DNA of 64,000 bases from an uncultured Faecalibacterium sp. (GTDB lineage: Bacteria > Bacillota > Clostridia > Oscillospirales > Ruminococcaceae), in the NCBI GenBank assembly GCA_934547065.1, contig CAKTEF010000005.1, forward strand, positions 1-64,000, written 5' to 3'. Numbering within the stretch: position 1 is the first letter of the stretch; each line of letters opens with the position of its first letter. The position numbers and the translations under genes are program-made. Below are positions 40,042 through 48,262 of this stretch, one piece after another. Under the pieces are notes generated by a model that was not told the origin of the DNA, made no database searches, and worked only from the letters and a program-made list of their open reading frames with translations.

Positions 40042-40314
40042 ATGACGACTACCGAAACCAAAATTTCCGCCGCAACCTGGGGCCGCACTGCTGCGCTGGC
40101 CCTGGCCCTGGCAAATCAAATCCTCAGTGCAACTGGCCACCCGATCCTGCCTATCGAGAGCGCTCAGCTGGAGCAGATCGTGACCACCGGCATCACCACC
40201 GTAGCCGCGCTGGTCAGCTGGTGGGAGAACAACAGCTTCACCAAGGAAGCTATCCAGGCGGATCAGCTGCTGAATCAGTGGCAGGTGAACCAGCGGCAGG
40301 TCAAGGAGAAGTAA
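40042..40314 (+). CDS. Phage holin, SPP1-type
   Basis: 90 residues; GAAAGGAACTGACCT upstream. Hydrophobic segments AALALALANQILSATGHPIL and IVTTGITTVAALVSWWENN and the C-terminal ALVSWWENNSFTKEAI-type motif fit the SPP1 holin family. Last gene of the prophage; lets the lysin reach the wall. Confidence 0.85.
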   Translation: MTTTETKISAATWGRTAALALALANQILSATGHPILPIESAQLEQIVTTGITTVAALVSWWENNSFTKEAIQADQLLNQWQVNQRQVKEK

Positions 40315-40342
40315 GACAGTCCATCAAAATAAGCATACATGA

Positions 40343-40441
40343 AAAGGCCGCAGCTCCGGGGAGTGTTCCTCAGGGCTGCGGCCTTTGTTGCGGCCAAAAA
40401 CAGACAGCCGCGCCGGAGAAGGTAGCGGAGCTGTCTGTTTC
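40343..40441 (+). terminator. Two tandem hairpin terminators after the holin
   Basis: AAAGGCCGCAG...CTGCGGCCTTT at 40343-40386 and AAACAGACAGC...GCTGTCTGTTT at 40399-40441. Beyond them 40442-40648 has no gene and no feature I can name; the right att site should lie here. Confidence 0.75.
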
Positions 40442-40648
40442 TGGGTCAGGATTGATTTGGTTCGGGTTGACCTCATTATAGCAGATTCTTCCAGTTTTGC
40501 AAGAAAAATCGTTCGCCGGGGTTCGACAAAATCAGTGCATTGGTCAAAGGTTTTGATTCGAGAATGTGAGGGGAGATAGTATCATATAAAAAGAAGTAGC
40601 AGTGACGTAGAGGGAAAAGCTGTTCGACCGTGGACGCGTGAGGTGGAC

Positions 40649-40692
40649 TGAAAAAGGACCAGTGATCTCAATTGAGGTCACTGGTTCTTTTG
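40649..40692. terminator. Bidirectional terminator at the end of the cobalamin cluster
   Basis: GGACCAGTGATCTC and GAGGTCACTGGTTC around AATT, with A-run left and T-run right; it lies 30 bases after the cbiC stop. Confidence 0.85.
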
Positions 40693-40721
40693 TTTTTTTG
40701 CTTTTTTGAAAAGGCCAACGC

Positions 40722-41396
40722 TCAGTTCCAGCCCCGCGCGGCGGGGTCCAGCATCTGGGCGGCTGAGTACACCAGTGCGTTGCACACCGCAGCGGCCACC
40801 GTGCTGCCGCCCTTGCGGCCCAGGGCCACGATGGCGGGTACGCCGTGTGCTTCGCAGGCGGCAAGCAGGGTCTCCTTGCTTTCTACCACGTTCACAAAGC
40901 CTACCGGCACCCCGATGACCAGGGCGGGCTGCAGCCCGGCTTCGATCTGCTCCGCAATGGCCAGCAGGGCCGTGGGGGCGTTGCCCACGGCCAGGATCGC
41001 GCCGGGATGCTCCTGCGCGGCCCGGTGCATCGAGGCCACGGCACGGGTGGTGCCGGTCTCGGCGGCAAGTTTTGCGACCTCCGGGTCGGCCATATAGCAC
41101 AGCGCGGTGCTGCCCAGCCGGGTCAGGGCCGTTTGGGAGATGCCGGAGCGCGCCATGTTGGTATCGGTGATGATGGGCGTACCGGCCTGCAGGGCGGCAA
41201 TGCCTGCCGCCACTGCGCCCGGCGTAAAGCGCAGATTGCGCGCATAGTCAAAATCGGCGGTGGTGTGGATCACCCGCTTGACCACGGCCTCCGTTTCCGG
41301 CGGCGGGGTCAGGCCCATGGCGGCAAGCTCCTGGGTGATGATGGAAAGGCTCGTCCGCTCAATGTCGGCGGGCAGATGGTGCTGTGGGTTCCTCAT
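40722..41396 (-). CDS. cbiC: Cobalt-precorrin-8 methylmutase
   Basis: 224 residues; start at 41396 overlaps cbiP by four bases. The family core with the catalytic histidine region (VVKRVIHTTADFDYARNLRF) and GAPTALLAI-like NAPTALLAIAEQIEAG, VIGVPVGFVNVVESKE and ALGRKGGSTVAAAVCNAL is intact. It moves the C11 methyl to C12, giving cobyrinate. Last gene of the leftward cluster. Confidence 0.95.
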   Translation of the reverse strand: MRNPQHHLPADIERTSLSIITQELAAMGLTPPPETEAVVKRVIHTTADFDYARNLRFTPGAVAAGIAALQAGTPIITDTNMARSGISQTALTRLGSTALCYMADPEVAKLAAETGTTRAVASMHRAAQEHPGAILAVGNAPTALLAIAEQIEAGLQPALVIGVPVGFVNVVESKETLLAACEAHGVPAIVALGRKGGSTVAAAVCNALVYSAAQMLDPAARGWN

Positions 41397-42889
41397 TGCG
41401 GGTTCCTCCGTTCCAGGCCCATGGCGGCGTAGACGGCATCCAGATCCAGCGCCCGGCGCACGCCGTCGGCCAGTTTGTCGAACTGCTGCTGGCGGTACTG
41501 CTCCATGGGGATCAGGGCCGCAGGGTCCGGCGCGATGCCTTTGCGCTGGCACAAAAAGGCCGCCAGCTGTTCCGTCAGCTCCCCGGTGTCGAACAGGCCG
41601 TGGAGATAGGTGCCAAACACCGTGCCCTGCACGCAGCCCTCGGCGGTGCCGTCGGCCAGGGTGCAGAACGGGCGGCCGGTGATTTCGGTGAGGCCGGTGT
41701 GGATCTGGTATCCGGTCAGGGCCGCACCGGCAAAGGGGGCGGCGGTCACGGTGGCCGTGTCCTGCGTGCGGTGCTTTTGCCCGGTAAAGGTGGTGTGCGT
41801 GGGCAGCAGACCCAGCCCCCGCAGGGTCTGGGGCGTGCCGCTCTCGGTCCCGGCGGGGTCCGCCAGGGTCTGGCCCAGCATCTGGTAGCCGCCGCAGACT
41901 CCCAGAACGGGTGTACCCGCCCCGGCCAGTTTGAGGATGGCGGATTCCAGCCCGGACTGCCGCAGCCAGAGCAGATCCTCCACGGTGTTTTTGGTGCCGG
42001 GGAGCAGGACAAGGTCCGGTTTGCCCAGCTGGCGGAGCGTATGGACATACCGCACGCCCAGCAGCGGGTGCTGTTCCAGCGGGATAAAATCGGTAAAGTT
42101 GGAGATGTGGGGCAGCCGCAGGATGGCAAGGTCCAGCGGCTTGACCGCGCTGCCCGCATCCAGCCGGGTGGAAAGGGAGTCCTCGTCCTCAAGGTCCACA
42201 TTCAGGTAGGGGACGACCCCCGTCACGGGCAGGTGGGTCTTTTCTTCCAGCAGGGCAAGGCCGGGGCGCAAAATCTCCACATCGCCGCGGAACTTGTTGA
42301 TGACCAGGCCCTTGATGCGGGCCCGCTCGTCCGGCTCCAGCAGCGCTACGGTGCCGTACAGCTGGGCGAACACGCCGCCCCGGTCAATGTCGCCTGCCAG
42401 CAGCACGGGGGCATCCACAAGTTTTGCCAGCCCCATGTTCACGATGTCGTCCGCTTTCAGGTTGATCTCCGCCGGGCTGCCCGCGCCCTCGATCACGATG
42501 ATGTCCACCTCCTGGGCCAGGCTGTTGTAGGCGGACAGGATCTCCGGGATCAGCGAACGTTTCATCCGGAAATAGGCGGAGGCGGGCATCTGGCCCCGCA
42601 CCTCGCCGTTGACGATCACCTGGCTGCCCACATCGCTGCTGGGTTTGAGCAGGATGGGATTCATCCGCACGTCGGGCTCGATGCCGGCCGCCTGGGCCTG
42701 CACCACCTGGGCGCGGCCCATTTCCAGGCCGTCTTTGGTCACAAAGCTGTTCAGGGCCATGTTCTGGCTCTTGAATGGGGCAACGCGGTAGCCGTCCTGC
42801 GCAAAAATACGGCAGAGTGCGGCGCACAACAGGCTTTTGCCTGCACCGCTCATGGTTCCCTGGATCATAATGCAATGGGCTTTGCTCAT
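41393..42889 (-). CDS. cbiP: Cobyric acid synthase
   Basis: 498 residues; start at 42889 after GCGGAGGTGATGGC. P-loop-like MIQGTMSGAGKSLLCAALCR and a C-terminal class I amidotransferase domain with the nucleophile in VLGVCGGYQMLG and His in FGTYLHGLFD. It amidates four side chains of adenosylcobyrinate diamide. Both ends overlap neighbours by four bases. Confidence 0.95.
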   Translation of the reverse strand: MSKAHCIMIQGTMSGAGKSLLCAALCRIFAQDGYRVAPFKSQNMALNSFVTKDGLEMGRAQVVQAQAAGIEPDVRMNPILLKPSSDVGSQVIVNGEVRGQMPASAYFRMKRSLIPEILSAYNSLAQEVDIIVIEGAGSPAEINLKADDIVNMGLAKLVDAPVLLAGDIDRGGVFAQLYGTVALLEPDERARIKGLVINKFRGDVEILRPGLALLEEKTHLPVTGVVPYLNVDLEDEDSLSTRLDAGSAVKPLDLAILRLPHISNFTDFIPLEQHPLLGVRYVHTLRQLGKPDLVLLPGTKNTVEDLLWLRQSGLESAILKLAGAGTPVLGVCGGYQMLGQTLADPAGTESGTPQTLRGLGLLPTHTTFTGQKHRTQDTATVTAAPFAGAALTGYQIHTGLTEITGRPFCTLADGTAEGCVQGTVFGTYLHGLFDTGELTEQLAAFLCQRKGIAPDPAALIPMEQYRQQQFDKLADGVRRALDLDAVYAAMGLERRNPQ

Positions 42890-43935
42890 GCCATCACCTC
42901 CGCAAGCGTCTGTAAAAGCTGCTGATTTTCCGGCGCGGTGCGCACGGCAGCGCGGTACCAGCCGGGGCCAAGGCCGGGGTAATTGGCGCAGCTGCGCAGC
43001 ACCACCCCGCGCGGGCGCAGCGTGTCCCCCAGTGTTTCCGGGCCATGGAACAGCAGGTAGTTGGCCCGGCTGTCCAGCACCCGCAGGCCCAGGGCCCGCA
43101 GCCCGGCCGCCAGCAGCGGGCGCTGCTGGGCGATCAGGGCGCGCACGGCCTCCACATAGGCGGTTTCGTCCAGCGCGGCAAGGCCCGCCGCCTGGGCCAG
43201 GCTGGACACGGCCCATGGCTGGCCGCAGCGCTGCATCGCGTCCAGCAGGGCGGTGTCCGCGCACAGGGCATAGCCCAGCCGGATGCCCGCCATGCCGTAC
43301 AGCTTGGTGAACGCCTTGAGCAGAAACAGCGGGCCGGTGCCCAGCAGGGGCTTTGCCGTGAGCTGGGCGTGGTCGGGCGAAAAATCCAAAAAGCACTCGT
43401 CCACCACCAGCAAGGCTCCGCACGCGGCACAGCGGCGCAGGATGCGCTCTACCAGCTCCGGCGCAGCCAGCCGACCGGTGGGGTTATTGGGCTGGCAGAG
43501 GAACACCAGGTCCAGCCCCGGATGGATGGCGGAGAGAAACGCCTCCGTCAGCGCAAAATCGGTTTCTTCCCGCAAAAAAAAGCGCTCCACTTCGCAGCCC
43601 ACGCTTTCCATTGCGGCGGCATACTCGGCAAAGGTGGGGGCGGTGACCAGGGCCCGGCGGGGCTTTGCGGCCCATGCCAGCCGGAAGATCAGGTCTGCCG
43701 CGCCGTTGCCGCAGAGGATCTGATCGGCCGGAACCCCCTCGTGCCGGGCAAGCTTTGCACGCAGCTCCCGGCAAAAGGGGTCCGGGTAGCGGTCTGCCGT
43801 GGGCAGGGCCGCCGTGATGGCATCTGCCACTCCTTTCGGCAGGCCCAGCGGGCTGACGTTGGCCGAAAAATCCAGCGCATCCCGGCCAAACTCCGCCCGG
43901 TAACCGGCCCAGTCGCCGCCGTGAACATATTGCAT
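42886..43935 (-). CDS. cobD: L-threonine-O-3-phosphate decarboxylase (class I PLP aminotransferase fold)
   Basis: 349 residues. FSANVSPLGLPKGV at the start, QPNNPTGRLAAPEL, and the PLP lysine in LLKAFTKLYGMAGIRLGYA. It makes aminopropanol phosphate for the nucleotide loop. The fold is shared with HisC; the cobalamin context decides for CobD. CTCCTTTCG (GAAAGGAG) precedes the ATG. Confidence 0.9.
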   Translation of the reverse strand: MQYVHGGDWAGYRAEFGRDALDFSANVSPLGLPKGVADAITAALPTADRYPDPFCRELRAKLARHEGVPADQILCGNGAADLIFRLAWAAKPRRALVTAPTFAEYAAAMESVGCEVERFFLREETDFALTEAFLSAIHPGLDLVFLCQPNNPTGRLAAPELVERILRRCAACGALLVVDECFLDFSPDHAQLTAKPLLGTGPLFLLKAFTKLYGMAGIRLGYALCADTALLDAMQRCGQPWAVSSLAQAAGLAALDETAYVEAVRALIAQQRPLLAAGLRALGLRVLDSRANYLLFHGPETLGDTLRPRGVVLRSCANYPGLGPGWYRAAVRTAPENQQLLQTLAEVMA

Positions 43936-44018
43936 CGAATTTTCTCCTTTCGCGCTTCCTGCCCGACACAGCAGGGCCCGGTACTTTTCCTAAAATAAGC
44001 AGACCTGCCCGGCCTGCC

Positions 44019-44078
44019 AATGGCTCTCCCTTTGGGAGAGCTGTCAGCCCCGGAGGGGGTGACTGAGAGGGTGAACCC
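44019..44078. repeat. Half copy of the palindromic repeat between cbiB and cobD
   Basis: GGCTCTCCCTTTGGGAGAGC and GACTGAGAGGG; it ends one base before the cbiB stop. The only sizeable interruption in the otherwise overlapping cluster (144 bases). Confidence 0.7.
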
Positions 44079-44079
44079 G

Positions 44080-45030
44080 TTACAGGATGACCCGCACCGC
44101 CACCCCCAGCGCCAGAGCCAGCAGGCTCTCCGCATACATCATGCGGTTGGCGCGGCGGATGTCCTCCGGCTCAATGGGGCGCTTGGCATCGCCGATGGTG
44201 GGTTTTGCGTAGTATTCGCCAAAATAGTAGGCTGGTCCGGCCAGCTGCACGCCCAGGGCCCCGGCGCAGGCGCTTTCGGTCTGGGCACTGTTGGGGCTGG
44301 CATGATTGCGCCGGTCCCGCCGCCAGATGCGGAATGCCCCTTTGGCATCGTTCCCGGTCAGTGCGGCGGCTGCACACCACAGCAGCCCGGCAATGCGGCT
44401 GGGCAGGTAGTTGGCGGCATCGTCCAGTTTGGCGGCGGCACGGCCAAAGTAGAGATACTTCTCGTTTTTGTAGCCCAGCATACTGTCCATGGTATTGATG
44501 GCCTTGTAGGTCAGCGCCAGCGGGGCCCCGCCGATCAGCATATACAGCAGCGGCGCGATCACGCCGTCGCTGGCGTTTTCGGCCACCGTTTCCACAGCGG
44601 CCTTGGTCACGCCCTCGGCTGTCAGATCCTGGGTGTCCCGCCCCACGATGCGGCTGACCGCCTTGCGGGCGGCGGGCAGGTCAGGTCTGACAAGTTCCCG
44701 GTACACATTCGTGCTCTCCTGGGCAAGGCCCTTGGCGGCCAGCGCCTGCCCGCACCAGAACATCTGCACAGCCAGCCCCAGCCAGGGCGAAAGCCGGGCC
44801 GCGCCCAGGCAGACAAGGCTTGTGAGCAGAAAGGTCCCCACCGGCAGGGTAAATGCCACCAGGGCTCCGCCCAGCAGCTCGCCCTGGGGCGTTTTGGGCA
44901 GGCGGGCGCGCAGGCGCTGCTCCAGTGCCGAGATGGCCTTGCCCATGTACACCACCGGGTGCGGCAGCCAGGCCGGGTCGCCAAACAGGGTGTCCAGCAC
45001 AAAGCCACCCAGAACGGCCAGCGCGGTCAT
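44080..45030 (-). CDS. cbiB: Adenosylcobinamide-phosphate synthase
   Basis: 316 residues, several membrane helices. FGDPAWLPHPVVYMGKAISALE at the start and a KAINTMDSMLGYKNEKY motif are typical. It attaches aminopropanol phosphate to adenosylcobyric acid at the membrane. The ATG overlaps the cobC stop. Confidence 0.93.
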   Translation of the reverse strand: MTALAVLGGFVLDTLFGDPAWLPHPVVYMGKAISALEQRLRARLPKTPQGELLGGALVAFTLPVGTFLLTSLVCLGAARLSPWLGLAVQMFWCGQALAAKGLAQESTNVYRELVRPDLPAARKAVSRIVGRDTQDLTAEGVTKAAVETVAENASDGVIAPLLYMLIGGAPLALTYKAINTMDSMLGYKNEKYLYFGRAAAKLDDAANYLPSRIAGLLWCAAAALTGNDAKGAFRIWRRDRRNHASPNSAQTESACAGALGVQLAGPAYYFGEYYAKPTIGDAKRPIEPEDIRRANRMMYAESLLALALGVAVRVIL

Positions 45031-45626
45031 TCAGCGGCCCCCTTGGTATACTGCACGGTTCGGATCAGGTGCAGGACGTGCTGTGTTTTCCAGTCGCAGG
45101 CATCCAGCACAAAACCGCCCGCGTTGGGGCCGCACCACTCGTAATAATTCCGGTGCGGCAGGGCATAGCGCTCCAGGGCAGCCATCTGGGTGCCGCCGTG
45201 GGCCAGGATGACCAGCTGCTGTTCGCCGTCGGCCAGGGCCTTGTCCACCAGCGCCGAGAACGCCCGGCAGATCCGGTCCGAGAACGCCTGTTTGGTCTCG
45301 CCGTCCGGGCAGGAACTCTCGCAGTTGGCGTTCACCCAGGCAAGGTAGTCCGGGTCGTGTTCCATTTCAATGTAATTGCGCCCCTCAAAGCTGCCGAAGC
45401 ACATTTCTTTCAGGTCCGGCACCTCCACAAGCGCTGCCTGCGGGAACAGCACCTCGGCGGTCTGGCGGGTGCGGCAGAGCGGGGTGATGTAAACGGTTCT
45501 GGGCGAGATGTCCGCTTTGCGCAGCATCGCCCGCCCCTCGGCGGAAAGCGGGATATCGCGCTGGCCCTGATAGCGCTTTTCGGCGTTGTAGGCCGTCAGG
45601 CCGTGGCGCAGAAGATAGATCAGCAT
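45027..45626 (-). CDS. cobC: Alpha-ribazole phosphatase (histidine phosphatase family)
   Basis: 199 residues. RHG signature in YLLRHGLTAYN, second Arg in TPLCRTRQTAEVL, Glu in KEMCFGSFEG and final His in VILAHGGTQMAALE. In this context it removes the 5' phosphate of alpha-ribazole phosphate or cobalamin phosphate. Confidence 0.88.
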   Translation of the reverse strand: MLIYLLRHGLTAYNAEKRYQGQRDIPLSAEGRAMLRKADISPRTVYITPLCRTRQTAEVLFPQAALVEVPDLKEMCFGSFEGRNYIEMEHDPDYLAWVNANCESSCPDGETKQAFSDRICRAFSALVDKALADGEQQLVILAHGGTQMAALERYALPHRNYYEWCGPNAGGFVLDACDWKTQHVLHLIRTVQYTKGAAE

Positions 45627-45937
45627 AGAGGAAGTTCTCCTTTCAAAACGGTGGGGATGCCGCAGAACAGCTGCACCACACAGTCGGCCCGTGCGGCCAG
45701 CAGGCAGGCCAGCCGCCCGGCGGCTTCCCGTGCGGCGCGCTCGGCAGGGTCCACAGGGACCACGCCGCCGCCCACCTCGGTGGCAATGACAAGATCGTAA
45801 GCGGAAAGTTCGTCCGCAAGGGTCTCCAGATTCTCGGCCTGTGCGGCCAGCTGCTGCACCTCGGCAATGCGGGTGCCGGGAAATTTTTGCGCAAAGGTGC
45901 GCTTGCCGCTGTACAGCGGCCCGGTAATGAAGATCAT
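45620..45937 (-). CDS. Miniature CobU-like P-loop protein
   Basis: 105 residues; start at 45937 (MIFITGPLYSGKRTF) with GGGGAGG six bases upstream. It has a P-loop-like GPLYSGKRT, and EVGGGVVPVDPAERAAREAAG plus FCGIPTVLKG at the end, matching the C-terminal part of CobU. The middle of the ~175-residue family, with the His-guanylation region, is missing. A full CobU lies 750 bases upstream. It may bind nucleotide as a partner subunit or regulator; catalytic activity is doubtful. Confidence 0.6.
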   Translation of the reverse strand: MIFITGPLYSGKRTFAQKFPGTRIAEVQQLAAQAENLETLADELSAYDLVIATEVGGGVVPVDPAERAAREAAGRLACLLAARADCVVQLFCGIPTVLKGELPLC

Positions 45938-46686
45938 AACCATCCTCCCCATTGGCAGGCCGTCAGTGCGGCCAGCATCCACAGCTCGGCCTTTTGCAAA
46001 AACCACCCGGCCAGGTCGCCGGTGATGCCGCCGAACTGCTGTTTGGCCATGGCGTGGTACCGCCAGAATACGGCAAGCGCCGCAGCCGCCAGCACCCCGC
46101 CGCCCAGCGCCGCCAGTGCGGCGCAGAGGAAAACGGCCAGCAAAAGCAGCACGTTCCGGACGGTCCTGCGGTCCGCAGCCGTGGCAAAGGTGTGGGCAAG
46201 GCCGGTGTTTTTGGCCATTGGGAACGCGGCCACGGCCAGGCCGGAGAGGGCGCGTTCCAGCACCAGCGCCAGCGTCCACAGCAGCCCGGCGCGGGGCGTG
46301 AACTGCACGCAGGCACACAGGGCAAGATAAGCCGCAAAATAACTGCACAGCCGGATCACCGCAAAGGCCCCGCAGTGGGGGTCCTTGAGGATCTCCAGCT
46401 TTTTCTCCCGTCCGCCGTAGCTGGAAAGAGCATCGCAGGTGTCGGCATAGCCGTCCAGATGGATGCCGCCTGTGACCCACACCGGGACAAGACAAAAGCC
46501 TGCGGCCCTGGCCGGTGCAGGCAGGGGCAGGACCCCGCACAGGCACCACAGCCCGCCGATGATCCCCCCGATGAGCGGGAACGCGCACAGCGCATAGCGC
46601 ATATTCTTTTCGTTCCATTCAAACTGCGGAACCGGGATGGCCGAAAACATGGCAAACGCCACGGCAAGGGTCTGGAACACGATCAT
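45934..46686 (-). CDS. cobS: Adenosylcobinamide-GDP ribazoletransferase (cobalamin synthase)
   Basis: 250 residues, start at 46686 after AAAGGAGGCAGGAC. FSAIPVPQFEWNEKN, the metal-binding GGIHLDGYADTCDAL and KDPHCGAFAVI are family signatures; about six membrane helices. It joins the lower ligand to the activated corrinoid. Four-base overlaps on both sides. Confidence 0.95.
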   Translation of the reverse strand: MIVFQTLAVAFAMFSAIPVPQFEWNEKNMRYALCAFPLIGGIIGGLWCLCGVLPLPAPARAAGFCLVPVWVTGGIHLDGYADTCDALSSYGGREKKLEILKDPHCGAFAVIRLCSYFAAYLALCACVQFTPRAGLLWTLALVLERALSGLAVAAFPMAKNTGLAHTFATAADRRTVRNVLLLLAVFLCAALAALGGGVLAAAALAVFWRYHAMAKQQFGGITGDLAGWFLQKAELWMLAALTACQWGGWL

Positions 46687-47204
46687 GTCCTGCCTCCTTT
46701 GTAATAGACCGGGATGCCGCACACCACCCGCACCACGGCATCGGCGCGGGCGGCCAGGGCATTGTTCACCTGCGCCAGCGCTTTCAGGTAACGGTCAGTG
46801 TCGCCGGCATAGTCGGCCCCGCCGCTGAACACCTCGTTGGAGACGACGATCAGCTGCGTACACTGCCCGGCCAGCGTTTCCAGCCCGGCCAGGATGGCAT
46901 CCGCAGCTTTGCTGCCTGCACCGTTGGGGTCGTACAGCTCGTTGGCGGTCAGGTTGCCCAGGTCCTCCAACAACACGGTGCCCCGCCGGGGCAGGCGGAC
47001 GTGCTCCAGATGCAGCGGGCACTCGATGGTCTCAAACTGCTTTTGTGCCCGCATCCGGCGGTGCTTTTCCACCCGCGCGGCACACTCGGCATCCCACACC
47101 TGCATGGTGGCAAGGTAATAGCGGGGGCCGGGGGTCTGCAGGACCAGGTGCTCGGCATACGCGCTTTTGCCGCTGGCAGCCCCGCCCAGCACCAGCGTCA
47201 GCAT
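46683..47204 (-). CDS. cobU: Adenosylcobinamide kinase / cobinamide-phosphate guanylyltransferase
   Basis: 173 residues. P-loop GGAASGKSAYAE, YLATMQVWDAE, the guanylated His in RVEKHRRMR, VLLEDLGNLTANEL and VSNEVFSGG, full family length. The ATG has no ribosome site of its own and lies seven bases inside the end of cobT, so it relies on coupling. Confidence 0.95.
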   Translation of the reverse strand: MLTLVLGGAASGKSAYAEHLVLQTPGPRYYLATMQVWDAECAARVEKHRRMRAQKQFETIECPLHLEHVRLPRRGTVLLEDLGNLTANELYDPNGAGSKAADAILAGLETLAGQCTQLIVVSNEVFSGGADYAGDTDRYLKALAQVNNALAARADAVVRVVCGIPVYYKGGRT

Positions 47205-48262
47205 TGGGGGGTATACGGCGTGATGCCGCCCTCCGTGAACGAATAGCAGTGGTCGTACACGGCCAGCGCCATGTCCCACAGCGGCAGGCTGGCCACGGCC
47301 CCGGTGCCCTCGCCCAGGTGGAGCCCGGCGGTGAGCAGGGGAGCCTTGCCCAGCGCTTCCAGCACCAGGCGGGCGGCAGGCTCGCTGGAACAGTGGCTGG
47401 CGAACACGGCTTTGGCGGCAGCCGGGCACAGGCACACGGCGCACAGGGCCGCCACGCCGCTGATAAAGCCATCCATCACAATGGGCACCTGTTCCAGTGC
47501 GCCGCCCAGAAAGACCCCGGCAAGCCCGGCAATGTCGAAGCCGCCCAGCTTGCTCAATACGTCCAGCGGGTCGGCGGCATCGGGGGCGTTGACGGCAATG
47601 CCCCGCCGGATGGCATCCCGCTTGCGGGCAAGCCCCGCGTCCGAAAGCCCGGCTCCCCGGCCGGTCATCACCTCCACGGGCCGGCCCAGCAGAACGGCGG
47701 CCACCGCGCTGGACGTGGTGGTGTTGCCGATGCCCATTTCGCCGGTGGCCAGCAGGGAAAACCCGGCTGCTTTCTGCGCCCGGACCAGCCCGATGCCCCT
47801 GGCAATGGCTTCCAGGGCCTCGGCGCGGGTCATGGCCGGGCCTTTGGTAAAGTCCTGCGTTCCGGCGGCGATGCGGCAGTTCTGCACGCCCGGCACCAAG
47901 GCCCCGGCCATGCCGATGTCCACGGGTACCACCTCGCACCGGGCCGCATTTGCCATCTGGCAGACGCTGGTGCGCCGCAGCGCAAGGCTCTGGGCCACGG
48001 CACGGGTCACGCTCTGGTCGGTCTGGCTCACGCCCTGGGCCACCACGCCGTTGTCGGCGCAGAGCACCAGAACCGCCCGGCGCGGGAACGCAAGCCGGGC
48101 GGTCCCGGTCAGGGCGGCGGCATCCTCCAGCAGCGTTTCCAGCGCGCCCAGCCCGCCCAGGGGCTTGGCAAGGCCCGACCAGTGGGCGTGTGCCGCCGCG
48201 CGGGCGGCTTCGTCCGCCGGGGAAATGGTGGAAAGCAGCTGGTTCAGTTCCGATTCCGTCAT
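47198..48262 (-). CDS. cobT: Nicotinate-nucleotide-dimethylbenzimidazole phosphoribosyltransferase
   Basis: 354 residues. KPLGGLGALE, LCADNGVVAQGVSQTDQSVT, ATGEMGIGNTTTSSAV and the catalytic Glu region SEPAARLVLEALGKAPLL are all visible. It activates the lower-ligand base to an alpha-ribotide. No gene for making 5,6-dimethylbenzimidazole (bluB/bza) is in the window. Confidence 0.95.
   Translation of the reverse strand: MTESELNQLLSTISPADEAARAAAHAHWSGLAKPLGGLGALETLLEDAAALTGTARLAFPRRAVLVLCADNGVVAQGVSQTDQSVTRAVAQSLALRRTSVCQMANAARCEVVPVDIGMAGALVPGVQNCRIAAGTQDFTKGPAMTRAEALEAIARGIGLVRAQKAAGFSLLATGEMGIGNTTTSSAVAAVLLGRPVEVMTGRGAGLSDAGLARKRDAIRRGIAVNAPDAADPLDVLSKLGGFDIAGLAGVFLGGALEQVPIVMDGFISGVAALCAVCLCPAAAKAVFASHCSSEPAARLVLEALGKAPLLTAGLHLGEGTGAVASLPLWDMALAVYDHCYSFTEGGITPYTPQC

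Larger units (their letters stand above)
8735..40648. mobile_element. Prophage (tailed phage, probably defective), boundaries approximate
   Basis: It runs from a serine recombinase beside tRNA-Pro to holin and lysin genes, with CI/Cro-type switch, terminase, capsid and tail genes between. Gene order (integration, lysogeny, early, packaging, head, tail, lysis) is standard. I could not find a convincing direct repeat joining the tRNA 3' end to the right side, so att sites are not placed; serine recombinases may use very short cores. Portal, AAA ATPase and tail genes are truncated and no replication genes are seen, which points to a decayed element. Confidence 0.8.

Noticed and set aside
40480..40648. 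Right attachment site matching the tRNA 3' end
   Set aside because: Only 5-7 base chance matches (for example GGGTTCG or CGAGAAT) to the tRNA region; not enough to place attR.
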